The notes under the pieces: model-generated
What the model saw: the letters and a program-made list of their open reading frames with translations, nothing else
Told to the model about the DNA's origin: nothing
The model's database searches: none
Part shown: piece by piece, positions 7,605-19,763 of the stretch
How the letters are laid out: each line of letters opens with the position of its first letter
Numbering within the stretch: the stretch's first letter is position 1
Translations under genes and position numbers: made by a program
From: Microbacterium marinum
GTDB lineage: Bacteria; Actinomycetota; Actinomycetes; Actinomycetales; Microbacteriaceae
Length of the DNA stretch: 64,000 bases
Reading direction: 5' to 3'
Assembly: GCF_014204835.1 (NCBI RefSeq)
Contig: NZ_JACHMD010000001.1
Span: 2,170,001 to 2,234,000, forward strand

Positions 7605-9458
7605 CTATCCGACCTCGGTCAGCACGCGCCGACGCTGGTCGAGCTCCCGGAGCGCGACGCGGACGCGCCGACCCTCCTCGGAGTCCGCGGGTACGCGTTG
7701 GACCGCTCCCAGCAACTGCGCCTTCTCCTGGTCGATCGCGCGCAGCCGCAGCCGGCGGCACAGAGCGAACGCCGAGGCTTTCGCCCCCGCCTCCGTCAAC
7801 GCCGGGAACGAGGAGGTCAGCAGTTCGGCCGCGAGAGAGCGGTACGGTTCGCGCGTGGCATCCACCGCCGCCGTGGCCCACCCGACACGGGTCCGGTCGG
7901 GCTGGGTCAGCACAGCCTGCCGTACGGCCTCGAGCGCGGGATGCTGCATCGGGAGCGCCAGGGCCGCATCGACCTCCGCCGCATCGATCGTGTGGCCGTA
8001 CTGGAGGATTCCCATGAGAGCGTCGCGCTCCAACGAGACCGCCGCAGATGCGGGGAGCGTGGCGACGGTCACGCGGACCATCTCAGGCGCCCCTGCCGCC
8101 TGCACCTCGACGGGCGGCGAGGCGTTGTCGCGCGATGCGCGGCTGCCGCGGGCTGCCCGCTCGACGGCGGGCGTCACCTCGCCCAGGTCCATGCCGAGCT
8201 TGCGCGCCAGCACCCGCGTGTATCCCGGCCGAAGCGACGAGTCGCGGATCTCCGCCACGATCGGCGCCGCAGCACGCAACGCCCCGACACGCCCCTCGAC
8301 GCTGCCGAGGTCGAAGCCCGCGAGCTTCTGATCGATGACGAACTCGAACATCGGCGCCTTCGCATCCATCAGCGCGCGAACGGCGCCATCACCCCGGTTC
8401 AGTCGCAGGTCGCACGGATCGAGCCCGTCCGGCGCGACGGCCACGTAGGTCTGCGCAGCGAAGCGCTTCTCGTCGGCGAATGCGCGCAGGGCCGCCTTCT
8501 GACCTGCGGCATCCGGATCGAAGGTGAAGATGACCTCGCCCGACGCGTCGTCATCGCCCATCACTCGACGCAGCACCGAGATGTGGTCGGAGCCGAATGC
8601 CGTACCGCAGGTCGCGATCGCCGTCGTGATGCCGGCGAGGTGGCAGGCCATCACGTCGGTGTAGCCCTCCACGACGACCACCCGATGCGACCGGGAGACG
8701 TCCTTCTTGGCGAGGTCGAGGCCGTACAGCACCTGCGCCTTCTTGTAGATGGGCGTCTCGGGGGTGTTCAGGTACTTGGGGCCCTGGTCGTCGTCGTACA
8801 GCTTGCGGGCGCCGAAGCCGATCGTCTGACCCGTCAGGTCGCGGATGGGCCAGACAACCCGCCCCCGGAAGCGGTCGTAGACGCCGCGCTGCCCCTGGGA
8901 GACGAGTCCCGCGGTTGCCAGCTCCTCGTCCGAGAACCCCTGGGAGCGGAGGGCTTCGCGCATGTTGTTCCACCCCTTGGGCGCGTAGCCGATCCCGAAG
9001 TGCGCCGCCGCCCCGGCGTCGAAGCCGCGCTCACCGAGAAAGCGTCGACCCGTCTCGGCTTCGGGGCTCGCCAGCTGCGAACGGAAATACTCGGCGGCAG
9101 CGGTATTCGCTTGGTACAGGCGCGTCCGCCCGCTGGTCTCGGGCGCCGGTCCACCGTCCTCGTAGTGGAGGGTGTAGCCGATCCGACCTGCCAGTCGCTC
9201 CACCGACTCGGTGAAACTCAGGTGGTCCATCGCGCGCAGGAACGAGTACACGTCTCCCGACTCACCGCATCCGAAGCAGTGGTAGTAACCGACCTGCGGT
9301 CGCACGTGGAAGCTCGGGCTGCGCTCGTCGTGGAACGGGCAGAGGCCCTTGAGCGATCCGACACCGGCAGACTTCAGGGCGACGCGCTCCCCCACGATGT
9401 CGGCGATGTTCGTGCGGGCCTTCACCTCATCGACATCCGCCTGGAGGATGCGGGCCAT
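7605..9458 (-). CDS. dnaG: DNA primase
   Basis: A 617-residue primase that makes RNA primers at the replication fork. The N-terminal CHC2 zinc finger is visible (CPFHDE...YHCFGCGES), followed by the RNA polymerase-like core with the TOPRIM blocks VVVEGYTDVMA and FDPDAAG, and a C-terminal DnaB-interaction domain. Length and start (MARILQADVDEVK) match the family. Its ATG overlaps the dgt stop as TGATG, so dgt and dnaG are co-translated, an arrangement common in Actinobacteria. Confidence 0.97.
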   Translation of the reverse strand: MARILQADVDEVKARTNIADIVGERVALKSAGVGSLKGLCPFHDERSPSFHVRPQVGYYHCFGCGESGDVYSFLRAMDHLSFTESVERLAGRIGYTLHYEDGGPAPETSGRTRLYQANTAAAEYFRSQLASPEAETGRRFLGERGFDAGAAAHFGIGYAPKGWNNMREALRSQGFSDEELATAGLVSQGQRGVYDRFRGRVVWPIRDLTGQTIGFGARKLYDDDQGPKYLNTPETPIYKKAQVLYGLDLAKKDVSRSHRVVVVEGYTDVMACHLAGITTAIATCGTAFGSDHISVLRRVMGDDDASGEVIFTFDPDAAGQKAALRAFADEKRFAAQTYVAVAPDGLDPCDLRLNRGDGAVRALMDAKAPMFEFVIDQKLAGFDLGSVEGRVGALRAAAPIVAEIRDSSLRPGYTRVLARKLGMDLGEVTPAVERAARGSRASRDNASPPVEVQAAGAPEMVRVTVATLPASAAVSLERDALMGILQYGHTIDAAEVDAALALPMQHPALEAVRQAVLTQPDRTRVGWATAAVDATREPYRSLAAELLTSSFPALTEAGAKASAFALCRRLRLRAIDQEKAQLLGAVQRVPADSEEGRRVRVALRELDQRRRVLTEVG

Positions 9459-10849
9459 CAGAGACCTTCGATCGGCTCGGGCAGTGCGAAGCCGCTGGAT
9501 GCCACGACACGCGAACCCGCCGGCCACAGGCCGAGCTCGCGCAGATCCACTGCGCCGACCAGCGCGGAATGCCACTCGATGGCGAAACGGTCGGTGAGGG
9601 TCGCGACCTGGTCGACGACGACACGCTTGCGCTCCGCATCGGTCCGACTCGCCGCGAAGTCGACCGCGTGAACCCGATCGAGGTGCTCGGGGCGCTCGAG
9701 AAGAGCGGAGGCGAGGCGCTTCAGGACGCGACGCTGCTCCTTGTAGAGCCCTTTGCGTCCATCGATGGAGACGACGAACGCGCCGATCGTCCCCTTGAGG
9801 ACCGCCATCTCCGCCTCGATGACCCGCGGTACGACCATGCGGCCACGGTAACGGGTGAGCGCGGGGGTGTCGTAGTGCTCACGGGTGGCGGCGGTCGCGG
9901 CGCGTGCGAAGCGGCCGATGAAGTCGGAGGTGAGGTTCTTGAGCCGGGCGACCGACGCGCGCGTCCCGTCGAACTCCGTCATCCACTCGGGCAGTCGAAC
10001 GAGCCGGTAGAGGGCGTCGGCGAGCTCGTCCCGACTGAAGCCGAGACCCACCCACGACTGGATCGCGGTCAGGAGGGATTCGCGCTCCCGCGCATCGGCC
10101 AACCGACGCGGGTCGAGGTACCCGTTCAGCACGGCGTCCTCGAAGTCGTGGACCGAGTACGCGATGTCGTCGGACAGGTCCATGACCTCCGCTTCGATGC
10201 ACCGCACGCGGCCGGGAGCGCCCTCGCGCATCCAGGCGAAGACGTCCTCATCCTCGGCGTACACGCCGAACTTCTGACGCCCTCCCGGGTCGGGGATCGC
10301 ATGATCCGCCGTCCACGGGTACTTGCAGGTCGCGTCGAGGCTGGCCCGTGTCAGGTTCAGTCCGAAGCTGCGCCCGTCCTCGTCCACGACCTTGGGTTCC
10401 AGTCGCGCGAGGATGCGGAGCGACTGCGCGTTGCCCTCGAATCCGCCGATGTCCTCGGCCCATTCGTTGAGTGCACGCTCGCCGTTGTGACCGAACGGCG
10501 GGTGTCCGAGGTCGTGGCTCAGACACGCGGTGTCGACGACGTCGGGCGACAGCTCCAGCGCGATCGCGAGCTCACGACCGACCTGCGCCACTTCGAGCGA
10601 ATGCGTGAGCCGGTTGCGAGCGAAGTCCGCGGGGCTCGCGGGGCTCAGCACCTGCGTCTTGGCCGCGAGTCGGCGGAATCCCGCCGAGTGCAGCACCCGG
10701 GCGCGGTCGCGCGCGAATCCGTCGCGCTGCGAGCGATGCCGCTCCGGGTGGAAGCGTTCGGCGTCGGAGTCCACGTACCCGGCGGGACGTCCGGGCGCGA
10801 CCCCGACCCCGCTCGCCAACTCAGCCGCCACTGGTGTCGAGCTCCGCAT
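9458..10849 (-). CDS. dgt: deoxyguanosinetriphosphate triphosphohydrolase family protein
   Basis: A 463-residue HD-domain dNTPase that hydrolyses dGTP (or other dNTPs) to nucleoside and triphosphate. The H...HD...D metal site is seen as RNRLTHSLEVAQ and CLSHDLGHPPFGHNGE in the first third, with EVMDLSDDIAYSVHDFEDA further on. Start ATG 10849 lies inside the 3' end of dusB; a GTG at 10831 with GGAG ten bases upstream is an alternative. It sits between dusB and dnaG with overlaps on both sides, linking nucleotide pool control to priming. Confidence 0.9.
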   Translation of the reverse strand: MRSSTPVAAELASGVGVAPGRPAGYVDSDAERFHPERHRSQRDGFARDRARVLHSAGFRRLAAKTQVLSPASPADFARNRLTHSLEVAQVGRELAIALELSPDVVDTACLSHDLGHPPFGHNGERALNEWAEDIGGFEGNAQSLRILARLEPKVVDEDGRSFGLNLTRASLDATCKYPWTADHAIPDPGGRQKFGVYAEDEDVFAWMREGAPGRVRCIEAEVMDLSDDIAYSVHDFEDAVLNGYLDPRRLADARERESLLTAIQSWVGLGFSRDELADALYRLVRLPEWMTEFDGTRASVARLKNLTSDFIGRFARAATAATREHYDTPALTRYRGRMVVPRVIEAEMAVLKGTIGAFVVSIDGRKGLYKEQRRVLKRLASALLERPEHLDRVHAVDFAASRTDAERKRVVVDQVATLTDRFAIEWHSALVGAVDLRELGLWPAGSRVVASSGFALPEPIEGL

Positions 10850-11981
10850 CGGCGAGTGCGGTGGATGCCGCGTGGCCGATCTCCCGCGAGTCCAGCCAGC
10901 CGTCGGGCAGTGCGGGTCGCTTCGGCGTGCCGGCACGTCCTCGCTGTCCCTCGGCGGCGGCACCCGGGTAGGGCGCGCCGAGGTCGAGCTCGCCGAGCAG
11001 GTCGTCGATCTCGGTGAGCGAGGATGCGGTGGCCAGCTTCGCGCGCAGGTCTCCGCCTACGGGATACCCCTTGAAGTACCAGGCGACGTGCTTGCGGATG
11101 TCGCGGCACCCGCGATCCTCGTCCTCGAAGAACTCCACGAGCAGTTCGGCGTGACGGCGGAAGGCTGCGGCCACGAACCCGAGGGTGGCATCGACGGGGT
11201 CCGCGGCGTCGCCGGAGCCGAGCTCACGGGCGAGGTCGCCGAAGAGCCAGGGACGGCCGAGGCACCCGCGGCCGACGACGACACCGTCACAGCCGGTCTC
11301 GGTCATCATCCGACGGGCGTCCTCCGCCGACCAGATGTCGCCGTTGCCGAGGACGGGGACGCTCGTCACCGTCTCCTTGAGCTTGGTGATCGCCGACCAG
11401 TCGGCGTTGCCGGAGTAGAACTCGGAAGCCGTGCGAGCGTGCAGCGCGACGGCGGCGACGCCGGCGCCCTCGGCGATCCGGCCGGCCTCGAGGTAGGTCA
11501 GGTGATCGGAGTCGATGCCCTTGCGCATCTTCACCGTGAGCGGAACGGACCCCGCCGCTGCCGCGGCGCGCTCGACGATCTCGCGGAAGAGCTCGGTCTT
11601 CCACGGCAGCGCGGCGCCGCCGCCCTTGCGCGTCACCTTGGGGACGGGGCAGCCGAAGTTCAGGTCGACATGATCAGCGTGGTCTTCGTCGACGATGATC
11701 CGGACGGCCGCCTCCACGGTGGCCGGGTCCACGCCGTACAGCTGGATGGATCGCGGCGTCTCGGACTCGTGGTGGCGGATGAGGCGCATCGTCGTGGCGT
11801 TGCGCTCGACGAGCGCGCGCGTGGTGATCATCTCGCTGACGTACAGTCCCGCGCCGTACTCGCGGCACAAACGGCGGAACGCGGTGTTGGTGATCCCCGC
11901 CATGGGTGCGAGCACGACGGGCGCGTCGAGCGTGATGGGCCCGATGCGCAGGGGCGCGGGGGGTGCGACGGTCGTGGACAT
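10821..11981 (-). CDS. dusB: tRNA-dihydrouridine synthase
   Basis: A 386-residue FMN TIM-barrel enzyme that reduces uridines in tRNA D-loops. Visible family marks are LAPMAGITNTAFRR at the N-terminus, the catalytic-Cys block NFGCPVPKVTRKGGG, VKMRKG, LHARTA and GNGDIWS followed by GVVVGRGCLGRPW. Start ATG 11981 has GGAAGGAT immediately upstream. It is the first gene of the coupled dusB-dgt-dnaG set. The C-terminal tail beyond the barrel (PGAAAEGQRGRAG) is low-complexity. Confidence 0.95.
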   Translation of the reverse strand: MSTTVAPPAPLRIGPITLDAPVVLAPMAGITNTAFRRLCREYGAGLYVSEMITTRALVERNATTMRLIRHHESETPRSIQLYGVDPATVEAAVRIIVDEDHADHVDLNFGCPVPKVTRKGGGAALPWKTELFREIVERAAAAAGSVPLTVKMRKGIDSDHLTYLEAGRIAEGAGVAAVALHARTASEFYSGNADWSAITKLKETVTSVPVLGNGDIWSAEDARRMMTETGCDGVVVGRGCLGRPWLFGDLARELGSGDAADPVDATLGFVAAAFRRHAELLVEFFEDEDRGCRDIRKHVAWYFKGYPVGGDLRAKLATASSLTEIDDLLGELDLGAPYPGAAAEGQRGRAGTPKRPALPDGWLDSREIGHAASTALADAELDTSGG

Positions 11982-12032
11982 ATCCTTCCCATTCTCCCAG
12001 ACGGCGAGCGCTCCCGGCATCGTCCCGCGCCC

Positions 12033-12038
12033 TATCGT
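12033..12038 (+). promoter_or_regulatory. -10 element of glutathione peroxidase gene
   Basis: TATCGT ends 6 nt before ATG 12045. The spacer GGAGAC could alternatively act as a weak Shine-Dalgarno, so leaderless use is less certain here. Confidence 0.4.
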
Positions 12039-12044
12039 GGAGAC

Positions 12045-12539
12045 ATGACCGAGAGTGCCTCCCTCCGCGAGATTCCGTTCACCACGGCCGATGGGGAGGA
12101 GAAGACGCTCGGCGACTTCGGTGACAAGACCTTCCTGATCGTCAACGTCGCCTCCAAGTGCGGCCTCGCCCCGCAGTACGAGCAGCTCGAGGAGCTCCAG
12201 CGGCAGTACGGCGATCGGGGCCTGCAGGTCATCGGTTTCCCCTGCAACCAGTTCATGGGTCAGGAGCCCGGGTCGATGGAGGAGATCCTCGACTACTGCG
12301 CCGTGAACTGGGGCATCACGTTCCCCATCATGGACAAGGTTCGCGTCAACGGCTCCCACGCGGCTCCCCTCTACAAGGCGCTGAAAAAGGCGCCCAACGC
12401 CGAACGCGCCAAGGGCCCGGTGATGTGGAACTTCGAGAAGTTCCTCGTGACGCGGGGCGGCGAGCTGCACCGCTTCCGCCCCCAGACCAAGCCGAACGAG
12501 CCCGAGGTGATCGCCGCGATCGAGGGCGCACTCACCTGA
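12045..12539 (+). CDS. glutathione peroxidase family thiol peroxidase
   Basis: A 164-residue thioredoxin-fold peroxidase. The peroxidatic residue is Cys39 (VNVASKCGL), not selenocysteine, followed by the family blocks GFPCNQFMGQEPG and WNFEKFLV. Cys-type bacterial members usually take electrons from thioredoxin or mycothiol rather than glutathione, so the physiological reductant is uncertain. The gene is divergent from dusB and ends at a 20-bp stem shared with the convergent DsbA-like gene. Confidence 0.92.
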   Translation: MTESASLREIPFTTADGEEKTLGDFGDKTFLIVNVASKCGLAPQYEQLEELQRQYGDRGLQVIGFPCNQFMGQEPGSMEEILDYCAVNWGITFPIMDKVRVNGSHAAPLYKALKKAPNAERAKGPVMWNFEKFLVTRGGELHRFRPQTKPNEPEVIAAIEGALT

Positions 12540-12548
12540 GATCCCACG

Positions 12549-12594
12549 GACGACGAAGGCCGCATCCCGGGACAGGGATGCGGCCTTCGTCGTC
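12549..12594. terminator. bidirectional 20-bp hairpin terminator
   Basis: Perfect inverted repeat: arms 12549-12568 and 12575-12594 with a 6-nt loop, placed between two convergent genes. The distal arm reads GGCCTTCGTCGTC instead of a U-tract. Confidence 0.8.
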
Positions 12595-12604
12595 GGGGCT
12601 GCGG

Positions 12605-13282
12605 TCAGCTCGCGGCGGGCTCCTCCGCGCGCTCGGCCCACACCTGGCGGGCGATCTGCGCGAACGCCGCGGCAGGCTGCGCGCCGCTCACGCCGTACTT
12701 TCCGTCGATGACGAAGAACGGCACACCCTGGATGCCGTAGGCCTGCGCCTGCGCCTGGTCGGCGCGAACGGCTTCGAGGTAACGGCCCGACTCCAGCGCT
12801 TCGCGGGTGGCCTCGGCGTCGAGACCGACATCACCGGCGAGCGCAACGAGGTCGTCGATCTTCCCGACGTGACGGCCTTCGGTGAAGTACGCCGACATGA
12901 GGCGCTCGGTCATCTCCTTCTGCATGCCCTGCTCTTTCGCGAAGTGCAGCAGCTCGTGGGCCTTGACCGTGTTGGTGTGCTTCAGGATGTCGAAGCGGTA
13001 GCCGAGGCCCGCGTCGGCGGCGACGCCGGTCACGCGCTCGAGCATCTGCTCCACCTGATCGGCCGGCATGCCCTTGTGATGCGCGAGGAAGTCGATCTCG
13101 CTGCCCTCGAAGTCGACGGGGGTGTCCGGCGAAAGTTCGTAGGAGTGGAAGGTCACCTCCACCTGGGGGGCGTCGGCATCCTCAGCGATCTCGGCGAGAC
13201 CGGTCTCGAGGTTGCGCTTTCCGATGTAGCACCACGGGCAGGCGATATCGCTCCACACGTCGATCTTGATGGCATCCGTCAC
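12605..13282 (-). CDS. DsbA-family oxidoreductase (FrnE-like)
   Basis: A 225-residue thioredoxin-fold protein with an inserted helical domain. The active site is CPWC in DIACPWCYIGKRN near residue 12, and the cis-Pro loop is GVPFFVIDGKYGVSGAQ near the C-terminus. There is no signal peptide, so it is a cytoplasmic FrnE/2-hydroxychromene isomerase-type protein rather than a periplasmic DsbA. I choose GTG 13282, which places the CPWC at the family's usual distance from the start. Its exact substrate is unknown. Confidence 0.88.
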   Translation of the reverse strand: MTDAIKIDVWSDIACPWCYIGKRNLETGLAEIAEDADAPQVEVTFHSYELSPDTPVDFEGSEIDFLAHHKGMPADQVEQMLERVTGVAADAGLGYRFDILKHTNTVKAHELLHFAKEQGMQKEMTERLMSAYFTEGRHVGKIDDLVALAGDVGLDAEATREALESGRYLEAVRADQAQAQAYGIQGVPFFVIDGKYGVSGAQPAAAFAQIARQVWAERAEEPAAS

Positions 13283-13330
13283 ACCCCGTGCAACGTCGTC
13301 CGCCCCTCGCGGTATTCCCTGCTCCCCTCC

Positions 13331-13336
13331 TAGGCT
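13331..13336 (+). promoter_or_regulatory. -10 element, leaderless start
   Basis: TAGGCT, six bases (TGCGGG), then ATG 13343. Confidence 0.5.
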
Positions 13337-13342
13337 TGCGGG

Positions 13343-13909
13343 ATGCTGTCGGCCGACGATCCGCTCCCGTTCCGTCCGCAGCGCGTCGTCATCGCGGGCA
13401 CCACCGGCGTCGGCAAATCCACTCTCGCCCGCCGCCTGGCGGATGTCTGGACGCTCGAGTACACCGAGCTCGACTCGCTCTTCCACGGCCCGGACTGGAC
13501 CGTGCGACCGGAGTTCCTGAGCGAGGTCCGCCGCATCGCCGAGGGCGATCGCTGGGTGTCGGAGTGGAACTACTTCAGCTCGGGCGGCGGTCAAATCCTC
13601 GGCGAGGGCGCCGACCTCGCGATCTGGCTCGACCTGCCCCGGCGGATCGCCCGGGCCCGGCTGCTTCGCCGCACCTTGCGCCGCCGCATCCGTCGTGAAC
13701 AGCTCTGGAACGGCAACATCGAGCCGCCGCTCTCGACCGTCTTTCGCGACCCCAGTCACATCCTCCGTTGGGAGATGCGCACTCACGCGACCTGGAAGAC
13801 GCGGATGCCGGTGGTCGCCGCCGAGTACGAGCTTCCCGTCGTGCACTTGAGGAATCCACGCGAGGTCGATCAGTGGCTCGCCGGACCGGCGGCGGACGCC
13901 GCTCGCTGA
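13343..13909 (+). CDS. P-loop NTPase, adenylate-kinase/topology-modulation-like
   Basis: A 188-residue cytoplasmic protein with Walker A AGTTGVGKSTLARRL near residue 20, an ELDSLFHGPDW acceptor-type segment, and a DLAIWLDLPRRIARARLLRR lid-like region, as in FlaR/AAA_17-type small kinases. Members are usually annotated as AAA or topology modulation proteins; the phosphate acceptor is unknown. The start is supported by TAGGCT 6 nt upstream. It stands alone between convergent and divergent genes. Confidence 0.75.
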   Translation: MLSADDPLPFRPQRVVIAGTTGVGKSTLARRLADVWTLEYTELDSLFHGPDWTVRPEFLSEVRRIAEGDRWVSEWNYFSSGGGQILGEGADLAIWLDLPRRIARARLLRRTLRRRIRREQLWNGNIEPPLSTVFRDPSHILRWEMRTHATWKTRMPVVAAEYELPVVHLRNPREVDQWLAGPAADAAR

Positions 13910-13912
13910 GCC

Positions 13913-14719
13913 TCAGGACGCGGTGGGGGCGTCCTTCGCTCCGCCGAAGCGGCGGTCACGGGAGAGGTAGAGCTCGATCGCCGCCCACAGATCGGTGCGA
14001 GAGAAATCGGGCCAGAGCGTGTCGAGGAAGACCATCTCGGCGTAGGCGGCTTCCCAGAGAAGGAAGTTCGAGGTCCGCTGCTCCCCGCTGGAGCGGACGA
14101 ACAGATCGACGTCGGGCATGTCGGGCACATACAGGTGACGACGGAGCGTCTTCTCCGTGATGGCGGAAGGCTTGAGGCGTCCCCGGGCGATTTCCTCCCC
14201 CATGGCCCGCATGGCGTCGACGATCTCGTGCCTTCCCCCGTAGTTCACGCACATGGTCAGGGTGAGACCCGTGTTGCCCGCCGTCAGCTGCTCGGCGTAC
14301 TGGAGCTCTTTGATGACCGAACCCCACAGCCGCGGCTTCCGCCCCGCCCAGCGGATGCGGACATCCCACTCGTTCAGCTGATCGCGGCGGCGGTGGAGCA
14401 CGTCGCGGTTGTACCCCATGAGGAAACGCACCTCTTCGGGTGACCGTGCCCAGTTCTCGGTCGAGAAGGCGTACACGCTGAGGTGCTTCACCCCGGCCTG
14501 GATCGCCCCGGCCACCACGTCGAGCAGCACTTCCTCGCCGGCGCGGTGCCCCTCGATCCGGGTGAGGCCCCGACGGTTCGCCCAGCGGCCGTTGCCGTCC
14601 ATCACGATCGCGACGTGCCCGGGAACCGCACCCTTCGGGAACGCGGGCGGATGGATGCCCGTCCAGTCCAGCGCGCGGTAGGGAACCGCATCGCGGTGGG
14701 TGTAGGGCTTGGGACTCAC
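13913..14719 (-). CDS. uppS: isoprenyl transferase (undecaprenyl diphosphate synthase family)
   Basis: A 268-residue cis-prenyltransferase that elongates allylic diphosphates to the polyprenyl carrier used in peptidoglycan synthesis. The catalytic Asp is D41 in [12 protein letters not shown]; other family blocks are [44 protein letters not shown] and DTLWPDF. The GTG at 14719 overlaps the recO stop as GTGA, so the two are coupled. Confidence 0.94.
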   Translation of the reverse strand: MSPKPYTHRDAVPYRALDWTGIHPPAFPKGAVPGHVAIVMDGNGRWANRRGLTRIEGHRAGEEVLLDVVAGAIQAGVKHLSVYAFSTENWARSPEEVRFLMGYNRDVLHRRRDQLNEWDVRIRWAGRKPRLWGSVIKELQYAEQLTAGNTGLTLTMCVNYGGRHEIVDAMRAMGEEIARGRLKPSAITEKTLRRHLYVPDMPDVDLFVRSSGEQRTSNFLLWEAAYAEMVFLDTLWPDFSRTDLWAAIELYLSRDRRFGGAKDAPTAS

Positions 14720-15444
14720 CGTGGGGCCTCCAGGTGTGAGAGGGATCGGATGCCGCGCTCGAGGTGGAACTGCGCGTACGCCGAAATGAGACCGGACGAC
14801 GCGGCGGAGGCACCTGCGGACGCGGCATCCACGACGTCCCACTCCCCCGCGAGCAGTGCGCGCAGCAGGTCCCCCGTCTCCGGCGCGATGCGCGCGGACC
14901 CCGTCGGTGCGCACGCACTGCAGACGACGCCGCCGAGCTGCGCGACGAACCACTCGTGCGGTCCGGGAGCGCCACAGCGGGCGCACGCCTGCAGCGACGG
15001 CGCCCAGCCCGAGAGCGACATGACCCGCAGGAGGTAGGAGTCGAGCACCGATCGCGAGGCGTGCTCACCCCGCGAGAGCGCCCGAAGGCCGCCGAGTAGG
15101 AGCAGGTACTGCTGTGGCGTCGCCTCCGCCTCGTTCAACCGATCGGCAGTCTCGGCCATGGCGGATGCCGCGGTGTACCGCTCGTAGTCCGGGACGATGT
15201 CGGCGCCGTAGGCCCCGAGCGACTCTGCCTGCTGCACGATGTCGAGGGAGCGCCCCTTGTACAGCTGGACGTCGGCCACCATGAACGGCTCGAGCCGGGC
15301 ACCGAAGCGGGAGGACGTTCGCCGCACGCCCTTCGCGACGGCGCGGATCTTGCCGTTCCGGCGGCTCAGCATCGTCACGATGCGGTCCGCCTCCCCCAGC
15401 TTGTGGGTGCGCAGGACCACGACTTCGTCGCGGTATGTCGGCAT
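14716..15444 (-). CDS. recO: DNA repair protein RecO
   Basis: A 242-residue recombination mediator that helps load RecA onto SSB-coated ssDNA. An N-terminal OB fold is seen ([21 protein letters not shown]...[11 protein letters not shown]), then a helical domain with zinc ligands CARCGAPG and CSAC near residues 150-170. Length is typical. It leads the coupled recO-uppS pair and is divergent from the TRIC channel gene. Confidence 0.95.
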   Translation of the reverse strand: MPTYRDEVVVLRTHKLGEADRIVTMLSRRNGKIRAVAKGVRRTSSRFGARLEPFMVADVQLYKGRSLDIVQQAESLGAYGADIVPDYERYTAASAMAETADRLNEAEATPQQYLLLLGGLRALSRGEHASRSVLDSYLLRVMSLSGWAPSLQACARCGAPGPHEWFVAQLGGVVCSACAPTGSARIAPETGDLLRALLAGEWDVVDAASAGASAASSGLISAYAQFHLERGIRSLSHLEAPR

Positions 15445-15467
15445 CCATCCATTATCGCGTGACGGGG

Positions 15468-15473
15468 CACAAT
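15468..15473 (+). promoter_or_regulatory. possible -10 element, leaderless start
   Basis: CACAAT (deviating from TANNNT at the first base) lies exactly 6 nt upstream of GTG 15480. Confidence 0.3.
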
Positions 15474-15479
15474 GAAGGC

Positions 15480-16166
15480 GTGACCGAGTCGCAGTTCCTG
15501 ATCCCGCTCTGGGCCGACCTCACCGCCGTCGGGCTGGGCGGCGTCCAGGGCGCCCTGTTCGCGTCGGGATTCGTCGGACAGCGACGGCTCGATCTGCTGG
15601 GCGTCGCCATCATCGGCATCGTCATGGGACTCGGCGGCGGCATGATCCGCGACCTCCTGCTGAACACGACGCCGGTCGCGCTGCAGAGCAACTGGTACCT
15701 GCTGACGGTGACGGGCGCAGCGCTCGTGGGAATGCTCCTCGCCGGCGTCTTCCACCGTCTGAACGCGGTGATCGTCGCCCTCGACGCCGTCGCCATCGGC
15801 ATGTTCGGCGCGCTCGGCACCACGAAAGCCCTCGCCCTGGGGCTGCCCGCCATCCCCGCCCTGTTCGTCGGCGTGTGCGCCGCCGTCGGCGGCGGTCTCC
15901 TCCGCGACGTCTTCATGGGACTGCCCGTCGCCATGATGCACGTCGGGTCGCTCTACGCGATCGCCGCCGCCGGTGGATGCGCCGTCCTCGTCACCCTCGA
16001 CATCGTCGGCGTCGAGGCGGTGCCGGCGGCGATCGCGTGCATCGCTGTCACCGCCGTCATCCGCGTCCTCGCCGTCGCATTCGACATCTCCCTGCCCGAG
16101 CAGCGGGCGCTCTACCGCCGCAAGGTCGCCGTCGAGACCTCGACGATTCCGATCATCAAGCCCTGA
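15480..16166 (+). CDS. TRIC/UPF0126 family cation channel protein
   Basis: A 228-residue membrane protein with about seven hydrophobic helices in two repeats, each ending with the family motif: [10 protein letters not shown] near residue 50 and [11 protein letters not shown] near 140. Prokaryotic TRIC homologues form trimeric potassium-permeable channels; ion selectivity here is inferred. The start GTG 15480 is the only one that puts a polar N-terminus just before the first helix. It ends close to the convergent leuA. Confidence 0.85.
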   Translation: MTESQFLIPLWADLTAVGLGGVQGALFASGFVGQRRLDLLGVAIIGIVMGLGGGMIRDLLLNTTPVALQSNWYLLTVTGAALVGMLLAGVFHRLNAVIVALDAVAIGMFGALGTTKALALGLPAIPALFVGVCAAVGGGLLRDVFMGLPVAMMHVGSLYAIAAAGGCAVLVTLDIVGVEAVPAAIACIAVTAVIRVLAVAFDISLPEQRALYRRKVAVETSTIPIIKP

Positions 16167-16184
16167 CGGCGACCGCTGCGGCGA

Positions 16185-18792
<2,608 letters not shown>

Positions 18793-18798
18793 CCGCGG

Positions 18799-19728
18799 TC
18801 ACGGCAGGAGCGCGAGCTTTCCGCCGGGATGGCCGCCCATGAGCAGAGCGGCCGCCTCCCGCGCGTGAGCGAGCGGGAACGTCCGCGCCACGGGCACCTC
18901 GAGGAGCCCACGTTCGGCGAGGTCGATCAGGGCCGGCCGAGCGGCGTCGCGGAACACGGCGCTCGCCTTCTTCATCCCGCCGATGGCGACGATGCCGTCA
19001 GGTTCCACCCGGTCAGCGCGGACGATGGTGATGATGCGGCCCCGATCGCGCACCAGCGCGAGGGACGACGCGATGGCCTCGTCGGTCCCGACCGCGTCGA
19101 GCGCCGCGACGAACGGCGCAGCCGCGGCATCCGTCGCCCGATCGATGAGGCCGTCGCCGTAGGTGATCGGGATGCCGCCGTAACGGCGGACCACGTCGGC
19201 ATTGCCCTCGCTGGCTGTCCCCACCACCCGGATGCCGCGCACGGCGGCCTGCTGCAGGAAGCTCACCCCGACGGCGCCGGACGCGCCGTGCAGCAGCACC
19301 GTGTCACCCGAGCCGGCGCCGCTGAGTTCGACGAGCTCGGCGGCGGTGGCGCCCGCGAGCAGGAGATTGGCCGCTGCAGGATGGGTGAGCGTCGTCGGCT
19401 TCGCGAACACCTTCGCGGCCGGCACGGTGAGCTCGCCCGTGTATCCGCCGCTCACCCGGAAGGCGATGACCTCGTCGCCGACCCGCGCCGGGCCCGACCC
19501 GATTTCGGTGTCGGGACCGAGCGCCGTGATCTCGCCAGAGACCTCGTAGCCGATCGGCGCGGGGAAGGTCCCGCCGGGCCCGCTGCTGTACTTCACGTCG
19601 GCGGGGTTCATGCCCGCCGCATGCACCCGGATCGTCACCTCACCGGGCTTGGGCGCGGGCACGTCGACCTCGCGGAGCTCCCACGCCTCGATCCCGCCCG
19701 GTCCCGTCGCCATCCATGCCTGCGTCAT
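18799..19728 (-). CDS. zinc-independent NADP-dependent quinone oxidoreductase/alcohol dehydrogenase family
   Basis: A 309-residue MDR-superfamily protein. The N-terminal GroES-like domain (PKPGEVTIRVHAAGMNPADVK, GYEVSG) is followed by a Rossmann domain with a GASGAVG nucleotide-binding loop near residue 150. The Cys/His zinc ligands of true alcohol dehydrogenases are missing, as in quinone reductases. Start ATG 19728 has GGGAGG six bases upstream. Substrate unknown. Confidence 0.85.
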   Translation of the reverse strand: MTQAWMATGPGGIEAWELREVDVPAPKPGEVTIRVHAAGMNPADVKYSSGPGGTFPAPIGYEVSGEITALGPDTEIGSGPARVGDEVIAFRVSGGYTGELTVPAAKVFAKPTTLTHPAAANLLLAGATAAELVELSGAGSGDTVLLHGASGAVGVSFLQQAAVRGIRVVGTASEGNADVVRRYGGIPITYGDGLIDRATDAAAAPFVAALDAVGTDEAIASSLALVRDRGRIITIVRADRVEPDGIVAIGGMKKASAVFRDAARPALIDLAERGLLEVPVARTFPLAHAREAAALLMGGHPGGKLALLP

Positions 19729-19763
19729 GATGTCCTCCCGTGGATCGTCGGCGCCGTCGCCGG

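Noticed and set aside
10530..12044. N-terminal extension of the glutathione peroxidase frame
   Set aside because: Antisense to dusB/dgt; the family start is at 12045 with a -10 hexamer 6 nt upstream.
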